A stretch of 64,000 bases of DNA from Lateolabrax maculatus (taxonomy: Eukaryota; Chordata; Actinopteri; Acropomatiformes; Lateolabracidae), in NCBI GenBank assembly GCA_031216445.1, contig CM062219.1, forward strand, positions 19,537,001 to 19,601,000, written 5' to 3'. Below the pieces are notes generated by a model that saw nothing but the letters and a program-made list of their open reading frames with translations, ran no database searches and was not told where the DNA came from. Positions within the stretch are counted from its first letter, which is position 1. Every line of letters starts with the position of its first letter. This document shows, piece by piece, positions 12,430-24,215 of the stretch. The position numbers and the translations under genes are program-made.

Positions 12430-12712
12430 AATACAGAGAAACAGAGAGACCAAACAGAGCAGAGAGGTTAGGGAGGAGGAAGAGAATGGAGAGGAAAAGA
12501 TGGATAGCAGAGGAAAAAAGGAAAAGGAGAAAGAGGAAGGATGATGAGGAGGGTGCAGATGAGAGAAGATAGAAAGAAGGTGATGCAAAGAGAAAAGAGA
12601 GAAGGGGTGGAGAGGAGGAGGAAATAGCGATATGGTGGGATGGGGGAGGGGCAAAGAAAGATGGAGGGAAGATGAAGAGGGTTGAAGAGAAAGAGAACAG
12701 GAAGACAACGAG
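12430..12712. repeat. Polypurine tract (A/G on + strand)
   Basis: About 280 bp almost free of pyrimidines on the + strand, built of degenerate GAGGA/GAAGA words. Three overlapping Ser/Leu/Phe-rich frames on the minus strand are composition artefacts. DNA from 12713 to 14149 is otherwise unique and AT-rich. Confidence 0.85.
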
Positions 12713-14149
12713 ACGGCACACTTTAGAGTTTACTTCAGTTAAAGCTTAATACCAATAAAGTGTTTGATAAGTTAAAATCTGGATTCCTTGTCACATTCCC
12801 TGAGCCAGTTTGTGACAGTATAGTTGCCAATTCATTTTCTCTTGACCGACTGTTCAACAACAATGAATGACGACTTATTTCAGCTGTAGATATTAATAAA
12901 TGATAATAAATACTTAAAATAAATAAATCCTTGGCCGACCTTAATTTGTTGACAATTGATAGATAACCAAAAACAGTTTAATTACTTCTTAATTAATTGT
13001 AAATATCACAATATAATTATTGTTTTGAATCATCCACTTTTGTGTAAAGCATTTTATACAAGTTTTTACAGTTTATTAAAAGTAAAAGTTTAAAGAGAGG
13101 AAGTGAGTGAGCCAGCAAGCTTTGGTTTCATTTTACAGACGGAGAGCGAGCGAGAGAGGAGAAAGAGGAGCCCATCAGAGTCATTAGAGACTGTTTTCAT
13201 CCTCACCACAAAGATAGATCACAGCCTGGCAGCCTCAGTCTCCACTGTGCCATGCATGTGTCCTGTTGCTGATGGACACTATTTCCCACAATGCAATACA
13301 GTATGTAACCAAGATGGGGGGCGCTACTCCCAAAAAGTAGCACAATTGCAGTAGGTGCCGGGAACGCTCAATAAACAATACAAAATGTGCAACGTTGGCT
13401 TTAATATAGACGGGTTTTTCATTTTCAAACATTTGCAAAACTTTATAAAGTTATATATAAATATATAAATTATAATAAAACTTTACATGCTAACATTAAT
13501 GTTTGAACGTATAAAATTCCTGCTGTTTACCAACAAAATATACTAGGATATATGTCAGGTTTTTACCTTAATGCAAAAGCTCATATATAGATGACATTAG
13601 TGTATACTGGTAAAACTTGACCCATGAGAAATAAACAAAATAAGTATTATTTACTAGTTTTTTTTCTCTTTAAACTATGTAAAGTTATCAGTGTGCACAA
13701 AAAAGTTCGCAAAATTCAGTCATGTACAAAAGGATCCACTATCTTATTAAAATAAATCCAGGGCTCAGACCAGATCACCAGACGTTAAGAGCTAATTATG
13801 CATTCTGGGCTAACAGGGAAGTGTCCCTCTCAGGATATTGAACAATTTTCTTCTTTTAGCATTTCTCCCGTCTGCGTCTGTGGTGGCCAGACACAGACGC
13901 AGACGGAGGTAAAAGAGGGAGACTGAGATGGAGAGGTAGAGACTGAGAAGTAAAGACAGAGCAACACAGTGGGAGATTAAAAGAAGAGAGAGAGCAGAGA
14001 GTTTGGGGATCAATATAGCAGAATATAAAGCCACGGTCGTCTGTCAGGACTCTACAGACTCAGACAGACAGGCTTCCTTCTGTAAGAAAAAAAAGGACAC
14101 AAAGAGCTGCCATCAAGTGGAAAGCTCTACTTTGTATTTTATAGCTGTC

Positions 14150-14535
14150 TTTGCTTTCCTTTTCTTCTTCCTCACTTTTTCCTCCATCCCTTTCTTTTCC
14201 TCTCCCACTTCCTTCCTCTCTCTCCTCTATACTTTTTTTCATTTTCCGGCTCATCTTTTGTTCTTTTTCGTTTCACCTGTCATCCATCTTTTGCATCTTC
14301 CTCATTTTCTCTTTCATCCCGTCTTGTTTGTCTCCATTATCTGCTGGACACTTCTCCATTGTCTTTCCTTCACTCTCTTCCTTCCTTACTCATCTCTTTT
14401 CTTCCTTCCTGTCTCCTTGCCTCTGTGTCTCCTTCCTCTCCTTCATCTTCCTGCCCCTCCTACCTTTCTGTCTCTCTCTCTCCTACCTCTTTCTCCTTTC
14501 TCCATGTCTCTCCTCTTCCTTCTCTCTCTGTAGCT
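14150..14535. repeat. Polypyrimidine tract (C/T on + strand)
   Basis: About 385 bp of degenerate CTTCCT/TCTCTC sequence. It is the mirror composition of the polypurine tract 1.5 kb away. Open frames of 176 and 147 residues here are Ser/Leu/Phe-rich artefacts. Confidence 0.85.
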
Positions 14536-14819
14536 TTTTTTTATTGCACCATTACCACTTAAGCCTTGGTATCCATTACACAGAGGGCATATAAGTGCAG
14601 GGTAAGTAGTAAAGTCGCCCTTCAACATACACTCCGCTGCTTGTGTGTGGCGCCACATTTGGACACTTCGACACTCCGTCATGAGCCGGCAGGGCTGAGC
14701 GATGTTTTGATGAAATCATTAATTAGCTGCAACACAGTTACAGGGTTAATGTGTGTGATGTCGTCGTGATGTCACAGGTGACATTTTCCCCCCAAATAAT
14801 CACGACTGTTATCATTTCA

Positions 14820-15180
14820 TTTAATTCTACCCCCTACTTCAGGCTTTGAACAGTACTTTTCACAAGGGGCAGCTCCACTGCTACAGTCAATTATAGTCAC
14901 GAGTTTCACAGCATGATTAGTGATGGTCAGCTGGTCAGCAAGTACATTCAAATAATAATAATTTAATTAATTTAAGCCACTAATTGGAAAAGGCCAAAAG
15001 CAAACCCCTTTAATCTCCTTGATTTGAAAAGCCCTTAAATAGCAAATTAATGTGACAATCTCGAAGATCTCCGTTTCGTTCCCTTGGCAGCTCCTATGGC
15101 GATAAGCGGTAAAAAGGGTCGCCTGTGTTTTTGAATTTTCATCGAGAACGAGAAGAAAAAACTAATTTCAGTACACCGCT
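14820..15180. promoter_or_regulatory. Candidate intronic enhancer / conserved noncoding element
   Basis: A long stretch of complex, non-repetitive sequence with many homeodomain-type words (TTTAATTAATTTAAG, CACTAATTGG, CAAATTAATG), a paired TCTCGAAGATCTCCG segment and a GC-containing block at 15090-15150. The texture is typical of deeply conserved elements near developmental regulators. No alignment was possible. DNA from 15181 to 16035 is AT-rich unique intron. Confidence 0.4.
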
Positions 15181-16035
15181 TCACACACAAGTGAGTTGAA
15201 GAACCAGTCTGTTGTGTTAGACCTGTCTACCTTCTTTTGTGGGCCAAACCATTGCTGGGTGATGTAAACTGCGTCAGTAACTGTGCGTCGTTTGATTTTT
15301 CCTGGTAAATGTCGTCAACGAGTTCGTAATACTGTAAATGCAAGGGCTTTCATCAGTGGGCCATAGGCTCAATCACCATTATGTTACCTCATTTGGTGAG
15401 AGATTAATATGAATAGGTTTACCCATACAGTTGGGGTAAATGAATGGGTAAATAATAGAGTGTAATATATTATGGATTAAGAACGGGTTTTTTGCATGAA
15501 TTAACAGATTTTGAAAAAATCCTTTCAAAAATCTTGATGCCCTGTTATGATATACATTAGAGGATGCTTATCATGTTATTTGCTGAATGTAAAAGGCAAA
15601 TAATGCATATAATCCTAAGTATAAGTATATACAATTATTAATGGAGATTTACAGTAAAAAATTATAAATTAAATATTTTTCATAATGGATGCTATGGACT
15701 ATAAGGGTGCAGTGCCATTGTTATTTTCTTTAAATATCACAAGAAATGGTATTATTACTTCCTTATTGTGATTGATTGATGATGGGAGGGAAATTAATCA
15801 GTGAGGCCTTAGACTTGGCAGGTACATTTGTTGGGTATACCAATCCAAATTTCAAAATGACAAAATCAGCCATTACCGATACAAAGAGTCAACTAATAAA
15901 AGACGATCTGAATACGCGGATGGGGACCACGAGGACCACAAAAAGACCAACCATGAGCACGATAATTCACTGTGGAGACAGTAAGTCAATAAGTCTTTGT
16001 TTGCTTACTTGGCTTGTTTAGCTACTACAAGACAG

Positions 16036-16530
16036 TATCAGCACACTCTCAGAAATAAAAGGTACAGTGAAGGTACATTTTTGTTCTTTAAGGTACAAAT
16101 TTCACAGTTGTATCCTCAAAGGTACAATCATGTTCCTGTGGTGTACAAACAAGTACCTATAAGTAAAAAAGGTACACATGAATTTTGTATTGTTGAAAGG
16201 TACATATATGTACCCTTCACAAAGGTACAGTGAGTGGTTAGCTGGTGGCTCATTAAGGCCTACAGTTCATGACCCAAAGCACACACAATAAGAACAAGTT
16301 ACCAATTAAAATGAATATTTATATATAAAATTATGTTATCAGTGGTATTATTATTAGTATGATGACGGTGTTTTTTTATTGTAATTATTATTATTATAAA
16401 CAGTTAACAGAGCACATCTGAAAAGAGCTATTTGATCTTTCCCTGTCTCTCGAAAGGATAAGCAAAATCTTACTTAGCTTTTGTACCTTTATTTTTGTAC
16501 CTTTAGTGTACCACCCCAGTGACAAGCACT
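16036..16530. mobile_element. GGTAC-rich MITE
   Basis: The left end begins CACTCTCAGAAATAAAAGGT. The left 200 bp carry about ten GTAC words in GGTACA or GTACC form, and the right end repeats them inverted (TTTTGTACCTTTA, then TGTACCACCCCAGTGACAAG). I recall this kind of dispersed element from teleost genomes. There is no coding capacity. DNA from 16531 to 17038 is unique. Confidence 0.6.
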
Positions 16531-17037
16531 TGCACCTTGAAACTTCATGTTTTAAGTTTAGTTACAGGTCCTCTATGACCAATATCATGGATTTTACTTA
16601 GTGCCATGTTTGTAAATCCTCGTTCATCTTACTGATGATTCCAAGCTACATGATTCTACTATCACTGTCCAAAAAGGCCACATTACCATATCATATTAGG
16701 CCAGTTGAAACAACCGACACGCGAACAAATGGACAAGCAAGTAAAATCAACACAAAATGATTTCACAAAGTGCACAAGATATTTGGGTTGAACCGGAGAT
16801 GTTTCAGGCTTTTCTGACAGCTCTCTTGCATCTCCGCCCTTGAACATTCTTTCTAGTAGCTGGAATACTGCTGTGCATTACAGTCTGCTGACTTCATGAG
16901 ATGCTGAAGCTCGGCGTGGCAGCCTGGCAAACACACTTGATGCATCATCTCAGCACTTAAACTCACACACACAGATGTATGTGGAGACACACACAGCATT
17001 GTAGCAATCAGCATTCCACTATAATCTTGTGTATCTT

Positions 17038-17040
<3 letters not shown>

Positions 17041-17068
<28 letters not shown>

Positions 17069-17193
17069 GTTGTGCTTAATGCACCATGGTGCTTTCCTCC
17101 TTCCGTTTTGAGAAGATAACCGGAAATGGAACAACAGACTGAAGACACTCTCTGCATCTCTGGTTCTCTCTCTCTCTCTCTCTCTCTCTCTTG

Positions 17194-17239
<46 letters not shown>
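17041..17239. repeat. (GT)n and compound (TC)n(AC)n microsatellites
   Basis: (TG)n runs at 17041-17067 and a compound (TC)n then (AC)n array runs at 17165-17239. Arg/Glu-rich frames across the second array are artefacts. Confidence 0.95.
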
Positions 17240-17689
17240 TACAGAAGTAACTGAGAGCATGAATGAATCTGTAAGAATATTTGTCCTTTAACAGCACAGT
17301 ATTGGAGTGTATGTCTATCAGCTGAGAAATAAGGCAGCTCTAGTGTTTATCTTCTTATTGATTATGTTTTGTTTTTCTAATTAAACCAGTGAATTGTTTA
17401 GCCACTGAAATCCTACACAATATCATTCTATAAAATATATAGTCTTGTTAATTGAAGTGACTTTGATGATTAACTGATTATCAAAATAACAAAAACATTT
17501 TGTTGATTGGTTAATCAATTAATCTGCACTATTGAGAAATGAACGCAATAAGTGCACCCTGAAAAAACAAGTGGCAGTACATCTACCAAAACATCTTAAA
17601 ATGCCTTAATCATCAGTATGTATGCAAACAAACCCTTGCTTAGAACCATAAATTGCTGTACTTCATTTGCTTTAGATTTAGAGCACATG

Positions 17690-18010
17690 CCTCTTACAAA
17701 TACTCTGAAAGATATGGCTGGTGATATTCAAATCCAATAAAAAGACCAAAACCAGCAATGAATGTAGCCTACTAACATGTACTGCCCAAGCCTGATACAT
17801 CTTCTTCCTCTGTGCCATACAGCTGCACTGTTGTCCAAAAACTATTAAAAACACATCAGTGAGCCACACTGTTGCACCGGGTGACATGTTCCTCTAATAA
17901 CATGAACACACACACTGTAGTTTTTTTAGACTCAGTTGCACATACACTGTCCTGCTGCTGGAAATACTCAGTAGAGCGCCAAATGTGGATTCAACTCCCA
18001 CTGAAAATAA
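17690..18010 (-). mobile_element. Interspersed repeat family A, copy 1
   Basis: Read on the minus strand, this matches 41640-41880 over most of its length. Shared words include GCGCTCTACTGAGTA / GTGCTCTACTGAGTA, CAGCAGGAC(A/G)GTGTATG, CACC(C/)GGTGCAACAGTGTGGCTCA and TATGGCACAGAG. A third copy is near 25630-25790 and a partial one at 23583-23690. Short similar translated frames appear in each copy but are not conserved as proteins. Confidence 0.7.
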
Positions 18011-18303
18011 AAAAAATATAGAAGGACACCAGCCTTATCCTTTGAACTCTGGGGTTAAACCCCTTAATCATCAGACAGTAGATCGTAAGGTAATTATTCC
18101 ATCCATATTTGACCGTAGGGCTAATTAAGGGGTCACAAGGGTTTTAAAGTATAAAATGAAAGGTTTCTGTTTTCTAGTGATATTAACTTGTGTACATCAT
18201 GCACTACATCACATATACAGACAAATGGATAGATCTGTTTCTATGACTGATTGTTCTGAGGAACAAAGAGGGAGAGAGAGAGCAAGTATTCATTGTGTGT
18301 GAG

Positions 18304-18440
18304 TGTGTGTGTGTGTGTGTGTGCGCGCGCAGAGGGATGGTTTATCAGTGTATAATCTCAATGTCCACACGGTCTGTGGTGACATCACCGGACAAAGGTC
18401 TCACTGCCCGCTTACACACACACACACACATACACACTCT
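18304..18440. repeat. (GT)n and (CA)n microsatellites
   Basis: (GT)n with a GCGCGC end at 18304-18330 and (AC)n at 18415-18438. A C-rich then TC-rich run follows at 18557-18600. The stretch 18601-19189 is unique intron with no feature that I can name. Confidence 0.9.
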
Positions 18441-19189
18441 GTAATGTATCTCCAGTTGTTTACCAGGAGAAACGCGTTGACCAATCACAGCTTCTGGTGG
18501 CTCAGTGATGTCATTGAGCTGATGAGGAAATGGCCTCAGAGGAGTTTGATGTCATCCACCCCCCCCCCATCTCTCTCTCTCTCATTCTCTCTCTGTCTTC
18601 TTCTCTTTTTATCCATTTCGTCTCATTCAGCTCTGTTTCTCTATTTAGAATTTTGGAAGGTGGCTAAACATCTATGCTATAGTGAAAAAACAATGACAAC
18701 ATCAGTTGTTAATAATATTAAAGCAAGGTGTGAGCCAGGTTTTAGTTATCCAGGTTTATGTTCTTGCTTTTATTTGTGTTGATAATAGATACAATTGCCA
18801 TCAGAGCTTTTCTGAACTGTTTAACACATTCTTTGATCTTTCTCTCTATTTGACTTGTGACCTCTAAAATTCAAGTTAGTTGTGAGCACTCCAACCAAAA
18901 GAGTGATTTTTCCCACCTTCCTTTCTTCTTGATGGTTTTAGAGGCCAAGATAATTTTGTACAACAGAAATATTAATTCCTCTCTTATTCCTATAATCGTC
19001 TTATGATCCCTCAGATGTATCCCCTTACAAAAAAGCACATCTAAAACTACACATATATACACATATACAGTATATATATAGTGAGAGATGCAATACTTTG
19101 CAGCACTGCATTGTGGGATTTCTTGCAAAAAGTGGTGTACAAGCCATTTTGTCAAGCCATTGTGGGATCAATTAAGGGAATTCAGACTC

Positions 19190-19560
19190 TTAAAGCTGCT
19201 ATAATCAATATGTTTTTATATTAACAGTGGATCACATGACTATTTCTAGCTTTCTGCAATTTTCATCTCATTGTTTTGGTTTTTCAAACTTTACTGCAAA
19301 TTTACTGTTTTGGTTCACTCTCACAGCTCTCATCAGCAAGCAGGTGTTTTCAGCAAACGCTCCCTAAAAACCCACTGTACACCACCTGCCCTGCATCAAA
19401 CAGCAGACAGACCCTGCCAGCAACTAGCTAACTCGGTGGGGCATTTAGCAGCTAGAGAGCCAGACATTTCCCTCAAGAGACGATGGAGACCAAAAACAGA
19501 GCTAAAAGAGACTGGTCATCAGGTGGATACAAACACAAAAGTAAATTTGCTCAAACAAAA
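19190..19560 (+). mobile_element. Interspersed repeat family B, copy 1
   Basis: This shares with 55430-55680, in the same orientation, the words AAACCCACTGTACAC, GCATTTAGCAGCTA, GGAGA(C/T)CAAAA, ACAGAGCTAAAAGAGA and GTGGA(T/C)ACAAACACAA. Order and spacing are kept, so both are diverged copies of one element. No coding capacity is visible. DNA from 19561 to 19980 is unique apart from a short (AC)n at 19833-19851. Confidence 0.7.
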
Positions 19561-19979
19561 CTATTTTGAGTTTTGCCTTTTTTGTTATTTTGTTTATTAA
19601 AAAATGTCCCGGAACATGTTTACTACCCAGTGTAAATTTAGTCCCTAAAATGTGTAGTGTCTCTGGAATGAGATTATAAAAGGGAAAACCCAGCAAACGA
19701 GTCCAAAAGGGTTCAATAAAAGTGAATGTCTCTGGAGGGAGTCTCAAAAACTTCAGGGAAAACATTCACTAACCTTTAACCTGCTAAATATTGACAGTGA
19801 AGATAAGTCAGAGGGAAGTTCTGTTTAGACACCACACACACACACACACACTGACTCACTAATAGATGATGAGTTAACCGGCCTCTCAGTACCTTTTCTT
19901 ATCTGTGATGTTTTTTGGCAGCCTGAAGCCATCGCTCAGTCTCACGGCACACAGCTCCAACAGAGAACAAACACAGGCA

Positions 19980-20160
19980 GAAAGATAATATTCTCTGATC
20001 AATAGATTGTATTGTGATCGGTGATTGATCAAAAGGAGGTTGGGCAGCTATAAACGGACATCCTGGCAAACCGCTCACCGCTGTGTTTGCCTCTAAACGA
20101 TCAGCGGCAAGCGATACCAGTTGATCAGGTTTCCTGTTCTGAGGGATGAAAAGCAGCTCC
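19980..20160. promoter_or_regulatory. Candidate intronic enhancer with Onecut-like motifs
   Basis: Complex unique sequence holding ATCAATA (19998-20004), ATTGTGATC and GATTGATC (20023-20030), then a GC-balanced stretch with CAGCGGCAAGCGATACC. Two Onecut-type cores in about 30 bp suggest possible autoregulation. DNA from 20161 to 20950 is unique AT-rich intron. Confidence 0.3.
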
Positions 20161-20959
20161 GACTGAAGAGACGAAAATACTTTTACATTTTATGTTTTTT
20201 CTTTTACTTACCCTTTTTTCCTACCCAGCTTTATTATTTAAGGTTGTTTTTTTTGTAACTAGAAATGATCTTTTAGTTTATTATTTGGTTTAGCTTTTTC
20301 TTCTACTTTTTTTTCTACTATACTATTATTTTTTATTCCATTCCCTGTACTTATTTATTTCTATCTTTATTTTTTGTCTTAATCTTAGTTTCTCCTCTCT
20401 GACATGTTTCTGCCCGCTCCATCCTGCTAAACCTGTCTACTTTAAAGGCCATAATATCTACAATTGGATCCCATCCATCCAATATGAAACATAATCCAAT
20501 AACAGACAGATTCAGCTTAATGAATCCAGTTATGTGGCACAATCAAATAGAGGAGGATTCCCTTCAAACCTATCTGTCTGATACACATCACACTGGCTGC
20601 TTTTAATGCTTTTACCACCAAATCTGCAGGGGAAAAAAAGAACAATTTGACCCCAGAAATGTGCTTTGTGTTCTTGGTAATTATTTGGTTTGGTTTGGAC
20701 TTAATCTGCACGAACAGTACAAATGATGAGACAAAAGGTCAGCAAAAGAAAAATAAACAGTGCAGGTGAGATAAAGAAGCCCATATATCACCGCACAAAG
20801 AAAAGAAAAAATAAAAAGTCATGCAGAGGAGCCGGTGCGCACACTTTTCAAATCTCAGCAATGTGTTGCACGATTGGTACGTTGGCCCTGAGAGCTCAAC
20901 GTGTGCAAACAGACAAAATTCCAGCAAATTAATCCTAGAGCTTTACCAGTCTGACAACA

Positions 20960-21095
20960 CATGCACAGCATAATGAAACATGCTGCCAGCACAGACAACA
21001 CGACAAAGCACAGAATCCTTTACAGACCATACTGATGCCTTTCAATTACTAAGATATTAATTTGCATGTAATATTGCACAATAAAGCATCTATGT
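20960..21095. promoter_or_regulatory. Candidate conserved element with POU/octamer word
   Basis: Non-repetitive sequence ending in ATTAATTTGCATGTAATATT, which contains the octamer ATTTGCAT next to TAAT cores. The call rests on texture only. Confidence 0.25.
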
Positions 21096-21659
21096 TATTA
21101 TTATTATTGTTATTGTGAGCCATTCAGGTACAGAGAGCCATTCTCTCTGTTGTATAATGTCAGCTCTCTCTCCCTCTCTCTGTCTACCACCCCCTCCCCC
21201 ACCTCTTCCAGGAACTGGTCTGGATCAGGTTCCTGCAGATCAATGGAGATCTGGGTCCGCACCGTTTACGTTATCGTTGCCAGTATTAATGCTCTTTTAA
21301 TCTGCTCGGGATTACAGCCATCGATCCACATCATCCATCCACACAGCCGAGCCCAAAACTGCCGCTTCACACACACAAGCCCCGCACACACATTTTTCAA
21401 AAAAAGCACACTCACTCCCAGACAGAGAGAGAGAAACCAAAATAACAGAAAACAACAACATGAGCAGGAAGGACAACAAACAGAGTGTGCGTCCACCTTC
21501 TTGTTTGTGTTCTGTCTCAGTATCTGACCGTCAGAGTATTGATCGGTTATAGATACACATCAGTACATTTACATACAGAAGTGTCAGCTTAAGCAGCAAG
21601 AAGACATATCACAGACTAAATAAAAATAAGAAACATTCAAATGATATTTGGTGTATAAT

Positions 21660-22130
21660 TGGTGACATTATTATTACTATTATTATTATTATTATTAATA
21701 CCAATTTCTTTCTTTCTTTATTTTCATTTTATTGTTGATTTATCTTATCAATAACAACAACAACAATAATATGAATAATAATTATAAATAACAAATGTAA
21801 CACATATTTGTGAATATTTATGAATATTTGTCTATGCATTTTCATAAATTAATTCTTAATTCATAATTTATTTGTTTTTGAATGTTTTAATGTTAAATCA
21901 TAGTGTTGATGTTTGCTATTGATAATAACATCTGTTTTTATTATTAAAATACAGAATATTTATTTATTAATTTATTTTTATCTCCATCAATCACCATTTA
22001 CGTATTATAGATTCAAATTGTATATTAAATCATTTTAATTATTATAGCAGATTTTTATATATCAATACTAATAATAATCTTGATAATAAACATTACAGTA
22101 ATATTAACCATAATCATAACCATAGCATTT
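21660..22130. repeat. AT-rich low-complexity stretch
   Basis: About 470 bp of A/T-dominated sequence with (ATT)n at 21667-21698 and scattered AATAA/TTATT words. No gene is visible. The following 22255-22370 is GC-balanced, complex and unique (CGCCTGACGGGTCCGTCC) and may be conserved. Confidence 0.6.
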
Positions 22131-22870
22131 CAGCTGATTTATGTATGTACATGTTTGTCATCTTTAGAGGTGAATACAGGGTTCTGATCCGACACAAGGT
22201 CAAACCAGACCTTGTGTTTATTTTCCTTTTTTTTTTTTAACACTGTTTGTCTTTCACCATAAACCCTGCCTGCCGCCTGACGGGTCCGTCCTGCCTGTCG
22301 TCGTTCATTACGCCTCCGGACAGAGTTATTTCAGCGGCACTGTGACACCAATACTAATGAACCTGGGGGAGGGAGGTACAACGAGACAGGGGAAACAAGA
22401 GAGCAAAGCTAGAAAGAGCAAGAGAGAGACAATTCAAGAGGAAGAAGACATAAAAACCAGAGAAAACAAACCAACAGCGACAGAGAGTAATTGATGGGAT
22501 TGGGGAGTGGTGTTCAGTTGGCTCAGTCGATTTAAAGGTGCTCTGTGCGCCTCATATAAACATCAAACAATTAATCCTGCATAATGTTTGAGACATATTG
22601 TAAACAAATGATCAGCCTCTACTCTACACGTCCCTCGAACTCAGCACGACCCAAACAAGGGCCCAGATCCAGACTTTCTTGTCCACCGCTGTTCTGACCA
22701 AAATTCTCCAATACTGATTGAACCTGAAACTCTGACACCGTGAGTAAATACATACTGGATCACTGAACAAATCTGAACACATTCTATTGTTTACAGAACA
22801 AGCCCCTTGACATGCATCATCAAATCAAGAGGGTCCTGACAACATCAATGTCAGAAAACCAAATGTGCCT

Positions 22871-22926
22871 ACATGTGAATTCATCACATGTGAGATGCTG
22901 TTCCATGTGTGATGAATTCACATTGT
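22871..22926. repeat. Perfect-looking hairpin (inverted repeat)
   Basis: The left arm ACATGTGAATTCATCACATG (22871-22890) pairs with the right arm at 22904-22926 through about 20 bp with a small bulge, around a 13-nt loop. A related but decayed sequence lies at 53490-53555 (GTGAACTTATCACAT, then ATGTTGTTTCACATG), so a small palindromic MITE is more likely than a microRNA gene. Confidence 0.6.
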
Positions 22927-23282
22927 AAATTGTAAAAAAATGTAAATAAACATTAGAAGCAACAACATACTTTTGAATCACCTAAAACCAATTAGTCAGC
23001 CAATCAAGATGCAGCAAATATCTGTGACAGACAGCGGCTGTTCCTTCAAAGGCATTGCATTTTGTCTGACAGTCAGCCATGTTAGCTCCTGGGTTAGCAC
23101 CTCCAGTCAGTTTACCACAGGCCTTTTTTCTGCACACTACAGAGCTCTATTTGTGCAGGCTACACACTGAAGTTTGGAAATCGACCTGTGATTTAGTACG
23201 TCCCTTTCGCAAGGTTGAAAGAGTCATATAAAAAAAATCAACCAAGGCTGAGATATCCTGACTTTTAGTCACTAGTATGGGT

Positions 23283-23700
23283 CAAGCTCCAAAACACTCC
23301 TATCCTACATTTCCCATAATGCAGCACCCATTTCTTTCAATCTCCACAATGCATTCTGTTAAGAAGTTAAAGTCCAAATATGACACTACTACACACACTA
23401 TGGCATCATTGCAGTTATTTTATCAGGTTTGACAAAGCTCCTCCAGAGACACAGAAACCATTTCACAGCTGTTTTTGCAGGATGAGTAGTACTAACCTAA
23501 CTGAACTGCTAAACTGAGCTTTATGTGTAAAATCTGTGGAGTGGCCATTTAAGAGATGCCTGTTTATTTTTTATTTAATTTCCTAAAACAGCTTGGCACT
23601 GTAGTTTGTAGCAAACGCTGGTCAAATACAAGTAAATAATGCATATGTTGGGGACTATTTTCAGTGGCGGATTGATACACAATTCCACTGTTATCATTGT
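23283..23700 (+). mobile_element. Composite interspersed repeat including partial family A
   Basis: The part 23583-23690 matches 41583-41690 in direct orientation (CCTAAAACAGCT, GGGACTATTTTCAG, GG(C)GGATT(G/A)AT). The part upstream (23283-23560) has the TTTCCCATAATGCA word and looks like another dispersed fish repeat, but I have no second copy in the window. Confidence 0.5.
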
Positions 23701-24029
23701 AACCAAGGTTAGATTAATGTGATGCTTTACATTACAAAACAGTGTCTGTTGATGGTTCGGGGTTGAAGGAGAGAAATTACTTCTGCCATGTTTATTCGCT
23801 TAGAGGAGAGTGCACACAAAACAACAGGACTGATGGGAAATGTAGTCGAAAGACGCGTTTTTAACAATACCACTGTGGTGCGATATTAATATGCACTGCT
23901 TTCAAAAGACATAAAGCAGGCCTAAATTACGTGAAAAGAAAACTGATATGTTCCTTTGAGTATGATTCAGAGTTGCGTTCCTGTCCTCTGATGCTTCCTA
24001 CCTGCACGTGTGTGTGTAGTATCCTGTAG

Positions 24030-24215
24030 CCCTGTCTGTGTGGTGTGTATTCTCCGAGCGCTCCGCCTCGATGAGCTCAGAGTCCAGGTGTCACGTTTGA
24101 TTTGACCGCCGTAATAAAGCGGCGACAGGACCATTTTCTCCTCTGAACCCGAGCCGCTCAGTTGGCCCCGGCAACCACTTCTACCACTCCGGCACCGCCG
24201 GGCCGCTGTAATTGG
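24030..24215. promoter_or_regulatory. GC-balanced candidate regulatory element
   Basis: A complex GC-richer island (CTCCGCCTCGATGAGCTCAG, CCGCCGTAATAAAGCGGCGA) in AT-rich intron. The second word is a small inverted repeat around TAATAA. No coding frame resembles a known protein. DNA from 24216 to 25398 is unique and unnamed. Confidence 0.25.

Noticed and set aside
14003..14594. Overlapping long open frames (176 and 147 codons) on the + strand
   Set aside because: They run through a polypyrimidine tract, are almost only Ser, Leu, Phe and Pro, and stay open in several frames at once because the DNA has few purines to make stops.
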